This document shows, piece after piece, positions 5,316 through 7,290 of a stretch of DNA of 7,290 nucleotides. A program made the position numbers and the translations under genes. Under the pieces are notes generated by a model that saw only the letters and a program-made list of their open reading frames with translations, was not told where the DNA came from and made no database searches. The DNA comes from Pseudanabaenales cyanobacterium (lineage in GTDB: Bacteria; Cyanobacteriota; Cyanobacteriia; Phormidesmidales; Phormidesmidaceae): NCBI GenBank assembly GCA_022360135.1, contig JAKSDM010000731.1, positions 1-7,290 on the forward strand, in the 5' to 3' direction. Within the stretch, counting starts at the first letter, position 1. Each line of letters opens with the position of its first letter.

Positions 5316-5633
5316 TCAATCCTTGCCAATTTCTGATATCAGGACCACGTTTTTGGGTTTCTGTTTGAACACCTTGAACAGCTTCTGCTCGATTGGCGTC
5401 GATGTGAGGAATAAATTGTAGGCGTTCTGAAGTGCAATCCGATACTGATTCAGTTTTTCCTCCTCACTTAACTCAGTGGCTTCTCCTTCAGGCGCTTGGA
5501 TGAGCTGCGAGAACTTCTGTAAAATATGCAAACGATTAACACTCACAATCTGAGGATCATAGGGAAGATCAAAAAACTCGAAGTACTCCTCAGCATCAAC
5601 AAGACGATTGAAATCAGCTAGGGTTTTATTCAT
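5316..5633 (-). CDS. nifW: Nitrogenase-stabilizing/protective protein NifW
   Basis: This 105-residue NifW family protein is implicated in MoFe-protein maturation or protection from oxygen. Family features are the N-terminal ADFNRLVDAEEYFEFFDLPY (6-25), then VNRLHILQKFSQLI (32-45), an acidic ELSEEEKLNQYRIALQNAY region and the end segment LFKVFKQKP. The ATG at 5633 overlaps the stop of the upstream DUF683 gene as ATGA and has GGAG 8 nt upstream, so I prefer it over the longer in-frame start at 5684. The overlap implies translational coupling. A hairpin follows the stop before hesA begins 71 bp later. Length matches the family. Confidence 0.94.
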   Translation of the reverse strand: MNKTLADFNRLVDAEEYFEFFDLPYDPQIVSVNRLHILQKFSQLIQAPEGEATELSEEEKLNQYRIALQNAYNLFLTSTPIEQKLFKVFKQKPKNVVLISEIGKD

Positions 5634-5854
5634 TTGCTCTGCTCCAACGTTTTTAGCTGTTGTTTCAAATCGCGCAGCCGACAATAGATTTCGTAAGTTT
5701 GGACGGAGATATCCGGCAACTTCTCCAAATCAGCAGGTAGTCCTTCTGCAATATCATGCAAATCCATCTTGAGTTGACCCGCTTTACTGTTCAGTTTTTT
5801 GATTTGTGTCTTGAGGTCATCAATATTGAGAGCAGGTTCTGTTGCTTGCGTCAT
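5630..5854 (-). CDS. DUF683 / CCE_0567-type small helical protein
   Basis: This 74-residue, highly charged protein has two predicted helices: about 11-37 (IDDLKTQIKKLNSKAGQLKM) and about 50-73 (VQTYEIYCRLRDLKQQLKTL). A LHDIAEGLP turn joins them. This antiparallel helix pair matches the small nif-cluster family that includes CCE_0567 of Cyanothece, whose function is unclear. The ATG at 5854 has an excellent AAAGGAGG 5 nt upstream, so the in-frame starts at 5899 and 5878 are rejected; the 5899 start also lies within the heptamer array. The stop overlaps the nifW start as ATGA, so the two products are probably made in a fixed ratio. A 131-bp repeat-filled spacer separates it from the DUF269 gene. 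Confidence 0.9.
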   Translation of the reverse strand: MTQATEPALNIDDLKTQIKKLNSKAGQLKMDLHDIAEGLPADLEKLPDISVQTYEIYCRLRDLKQQLKTLEQSK

Positions 5855-5885
5855 AGAAACCTCCTTTGGGAACAGCATTTTATCT

Positions 5886-5982
5886 TTGTCATTTGTCATT
5901 TGTCACTTATTACTTGTCACTTGTTACCTGTTACTTGACTAATAACCAATCACCATAACGAATGACTAATGACCAATGACCA
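5886..5982. repeat. Facing heptanucleotide repeat arrays (STRR) between the DUF269 and DUF683 genes
   Basis: The left array (5886-5941) is made of 7-mers: TTGTCAT twice, then TTGTCAC, TTATTAC, TTGTCAC, TTGTTAC, CTGTTAC and a degenerate TTGACTA. The right array (5942-5982) reads ATAACCA, ATCACCA, a 6-nt degenerate unit, ATGACTA, ATGACCA and ATGACCA, which is the reverse complement of the same family (TGGTCAT). The two halves can pair into one long imperfect hairpin. It fills nearly the whole spacer, starting 4 bp after the DUF269 stop. Units are adjacent with no unique spacers, so it is not a CRISPR array. Confidence 0.85.
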
Positions 5983-5985
5983 ACT

Positions 5986-6468
5986 TTAGAGCCTGCCGAC
6001 TTCTGGGAAGCGATTCGCTAAATCCACACCTTTTTGCACGAGTTTTTCACCCTCGATCGCCATTTTTTCTAGAGTATCAAAACCAAAGCGTTGAGCATCC
6101 CGTAGGGTCCTAGAAACGAGCAACAGACGGCCCGAGAAGACCAACGCCCAGCCGAAGCCTTCATGGCTTAAGTCAATCACAACTTGGCTCAGCAGACCCG
6201 TTTGCTGTTCAATCCGGACTGCGATCGCGCGATAAAACGCCAGGATTCTACTCTGAGTTACTAGATCAACCTCTCCGTCAACCGAGATTTCCCGTTTCTG
6301 GGCGCGGCTGAGTACATAGGGCTTCAGAAGCAGGTCGTCGCTCCAATTGCGGTACGCGCCATAAGCATCATTGGCTCGGATTTGTTGAACAATCGCCTGC
6401 AAGAACGGTGATTCCAGCACCTCTATGGAAACCGATTGGGGGGTGGTCGTATTTGTTGTTAGGCTCAT
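5986..6468 (-). CDS. NifX-associated nitrogen fixation protein (DUF269)
   Basis: This 160-residue DUF269 protein is the usual partner gene of nifX in nif clusters; its biochemical role is not settled. Recognisable stretches are PFLQAIVQQIRANDAYGAY (21-39), YRNWSDDLLLKPY (39-51), LVTQSRILAFYRAIAVRIE (69-87), EGFGWALVFSGRLLLVSRTL (103-122) and DTLEKMAIEGEKLVQKGV (131-148). The ATG at 6468 overlaps the nifX stop as ATGA. A strong GGAGGA (6478-6483) lies 9 nt upstream, inside the last codons of nifX. Translation is therefore coupled to NifX. A heptamer repeat array starts 4 bp after its stop. A HIP1 octamer lies in the coding region. The length fits the family. Confidence 0.94.
   Translation of the reverse strand: MSLTTNTTTPQSVSIEVLESPFLQAIVQQIRANDAYGAYRNWSDDLLLKPYVLSRAQKREISVDGEVDLVTQSRILAFYRAIAVRIEQQTGLLSQVVIDLSHEGFGWALVFSGRLLLVSRTLRDAQRFGFDTLEKMAIEGEKLVQKGVDLANRFPEVGRL
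6221..6228. repeat. HIP1 octamer GCGATCGC
   Basis: Third exact HIP1 palindrome, inside the DUF269 gene. Confidence 0.75.
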
Positions 6469-6926
6469 ACTAGGATTTCCTCCTCTTCTAGTTCATCAAT
6501 GTTTTCGGCAAAACTGTCTTCTACAAAGCTGCTGGAATTTTCGGCAAAACTAGTGGATCTTTGCCGCAGGGCTTTTCGAAGCCAGGGTGGAGGGCTGCCT
6601 TGCAACATTTTCACAAGTTTGCCCAGCACATCTGTAATCAGGTCGTCTTCCGATTCAGCCCGCAGCGGCGTCACCTTGACATCTAGTAAACGCTTCGCGG
6701 CGCTTCCTCCAATGGCGGCAACATATACAATCGTGCAATCATCTAAGGCGGCGACTTTAGGCGTCAATTTGTCTTCGTTGCCGTCTTCTTTCAAATTCCC
6801 CGAAAATTCGATGGTTTCCAGGAATTCATATCCCGCCGATGTCACATCATAAACATCCACTTTTTGGGCTGAGCCGAAATGGGCATTGATGTGAACCGAG
6901 TCACGGGTGGCGAAAGCAATTTTCAT
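6465..6926 (-). CDS. nifX: NifX, FeMo-cofactor precursor carrier
   Basis: This 153-residue NifX of the NifX/NifY/NafY family would bind and pass FeMo-cofactor precursors between NifB, NifEN and the MoFe protein. Features are MKIAFATRDSVHINAHFGSA (1-20, with the conserved NxHFGSA), the VYDV strand, the central VYVAAIGGSAAKRLL (67-81) and the family-typical GSPPPWLRKALRQR (110-123). The last ~30 residues form an unusual acidic tail with repeated SFAEN / SFVED / SFAEN units (126-142) and an E/D-rich end. The start ATG at 6926 has AAGGAG 7 nt upstream. An in-frame ATG at 6989, with 21 extra residues, falls in a repeat and is rejected. Its 3' codons contain the ribosome binding site of the DUF269 gene. 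It follows nifN by 248 bp. Confidence 0.95.
   Translation of the reverse strand: MKIAFATRDSVHINAHFGSAQKVDVYDVTSAGYEFLETIEFSGNLKEDGNEDKLTPKVAALDDCTIVYVAAIGGSAAKRLLDVKVTPLRAESEDDLITDVLGKLVKMLQGSPPPWLRKALRQRSTSFAENSSSFVEDSFAENIDELEEEEILV
6502..6551. repeat. 14-bp direct repeat inside the nifX tail
   Basis: TTTTCGGCAAAACT occurs exactly at 6502-6515 and 6538-6551, 36 bp (12 codons) apart. It encodes the two SFAEN units of the NifX tail. The in-frame spacing suggests a local duplication. Confidence 0.8.
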
Positions 6927-6981
6927 AATGGCGCTCCTTCGCAAGTTACTCTTGATGAGCAGGGGACAGGAAGATAAACCC

Positions 6982-7009
6982 AACCTCAAACCTCAAACCT
7001 CAAACCTTT
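6982..7009. repeat. Heptanucleotide tandem repeat, AACCTCA x3
   Basis: AACCTCA is repeated three times (6982-7002) and followed by AACCTTT (7003-7009), in the nifN-nifX spacer. It is STRR-like. Confidence 0.85.
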
Positions 7010-7066
7010 ATCTCTCAATATCTCTGTAGCATCGATTAACTACAACTCACCCCCACCTTCCCAAGA

Positions 7067-7079
7067 TGTATGCAATACA
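7067..7079. promoter_or_regulatory. Short palindrome in the nifN-nifX spacer, possible operator
   Basis: TGTAT-GCA-ATACA is a perfect 5-bp inverted repeat about 140 bp before the nifX start. It does not match the NtcA consensus (GTA-N8-TAC). A regulator site is only a possibility. Confidence 0.25.
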
Positions 7080-7114
7080 AGTGGGCGTGTAAATTAGAGA
7101 TCTGCAGCTAATAA

Positions 7115-7140
7115 CCACCCATCCACCCATCCACCCACCC
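7115..7140. repeat. Octanucleotide tandem repeat, CCACCCAT
   Basis: CCACCCAT at 7115-7122 and 7123-7130 is followed by CCACCCACCC to 7140. On the transcribed strand it reads as G-rich GGGTGGAT units shortly after the nifN stop. Confidence 0.75.
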
Positions 7141-7174
7141 TCTACTACTGGGACTTGATTTTTACGCTAATTCC

Positions 7175-7290
7175 TCACCGCATATCTCCATTGCTCCATC
7201 GCTTTACTCGCTCATGGGCTGAGGCTTCCTCCATCTGCAGGAAGAGATTGCCAATGTCAAACAGTAATTCGATTGCGCCTCGGTAGCCAA
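7175..7290 (-). CDS. nifN: C-terminal end of a nitrogenase-like scaffold protein, probably NifN
   Basis: An open frame enters from the right edge and ends at TGA (7177-7175), encoding 37 residues. It begins GYRGAIELLFDIGNLFLQM, the GYxG...L...I.N pattern found near the C-termini of NifN/NifE/NifK-type proteins, and ends in a charged tail, HERVKRWSNGD. NifEN is the scaffold on which the FeMo-cofactor precursor matures. Immediate position upstream of nifX, as in other cyanobacterial nif clusters, favours NifN over NifE or NifK. Only the tail is visible, so the call rests on a short motif plus synteny. The next gene, nifX, starts 248 bp on, after a repeat-rich spacer. Confidence 0.75.
   Translation of the reverse strand, partial: GYRGAIELLFDIGNLFLQMEEASAHERVKRWSNGDMR

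Noticed and set aside
5634..5684. Longer nifW start at 5684
   Set aside because: It would overlap DUF683 by 55 bp. The ATG at 5633 forms an ATGA overlap and has GGAG at the right distance.
5886..5982. Repeat array as CRISPR
   Set aside because: The units are 7 bp, contiguous and degenerate, with no unique spacers and no cas genes nearby.
6927..6989. Longer nifX start at 6989
   Set aside because: The start lies in the AACCTCA repeat. MKIAFATRD at 6926 matches the family N-terminus and has AAGGAG upstream.
7026..7043. GTAG...CTAC as an NtcA site
   Set aside because: The GTA and TAC halves are 12 nt apart instead of 8, so it does not fit the consensus.

Overview
The window looks like part of a cyanobacterial nitrogen-fixation (nif) cluster, read entirely from the minus strand. 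Three things point to a cyanobacterium. The gene order nifN-nifX-DUF269-DUF683-nifW-hesA-hesB-fdxH is the classic cyanobacterial one. A heterocyst-type [2Fe-2S] ferredoxin (FdxH) is present. The spacers carry heptanucleotide tandem repeats of the kind known as STRR in filamentous cyanobacteria, and three HIP1 octamers (GCGATCGC) occur. Whether the host forms heterocysts cannot be decided from this window.

Layout in the direction of transcription, from high to low coordinates. The window opens with the last 37 residues of a probable NifN (7290-7175), followed by a repeat-rich 248-bp spacer. Next are nifX (6926-6465) and a DUF269 NifX-associated gene (6468-5986), joined by an ATGA overlap. A 131-bp spacer filled with heptamers in opposite orientations separates these from a DUF683/CCE_0567-type small helical protein (5854-5630), which is ATGA-coupled to nifW (5633-5316). 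hesA (5244-4420, GTG start) follows after a hairpin. A possible small two-helix membrane protein (about 4469-4260) overlaps the hesA end. Then come hesB (4138-3767) and fdxH (3606-3307), separated by an inverted pair of cyanobacterial-style interspersed repeats. A MITE-like element lies in front of feoA1 (3129-2866). After it come feoA2 (2828-2526), feoB (2581-785, overlapping feoA2 by 56 bp), the nif-type 2[4Fe-4S] ferredoxin fdxB (728-432), and a class I SAM-dependent methyltransferase (402 to beyond position 1) that is cut by the window edge.

How the genes fit together: NifN, NifX and the DUF269 protein belong to FeMo-cofactor assembly and hand-over. NifW is linked to nitrogenase maturation or protection. 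HesA and HesB act around sulfur, metal or Fe-S chemistry. FdxH and FdxB are electron carriers. FeoA1, FeoA2 and FeoB supply the ferrous iron that this Fe-heavy pathway consumes. The methyltransferase appears to be the next cistron but has no obvious role in nitrogen fixation. The least explained items are the methyltransferase, the small membrane ORF behind hesA, the MITE-like element before feoA1, the repeat-derived hairpins in the spacers and the acidic repeat tail of NifX. I see no RNA gene, CRISPR array or transposase gene, and no clear NtcA site (GTA-N8-TAC) in the spacers.
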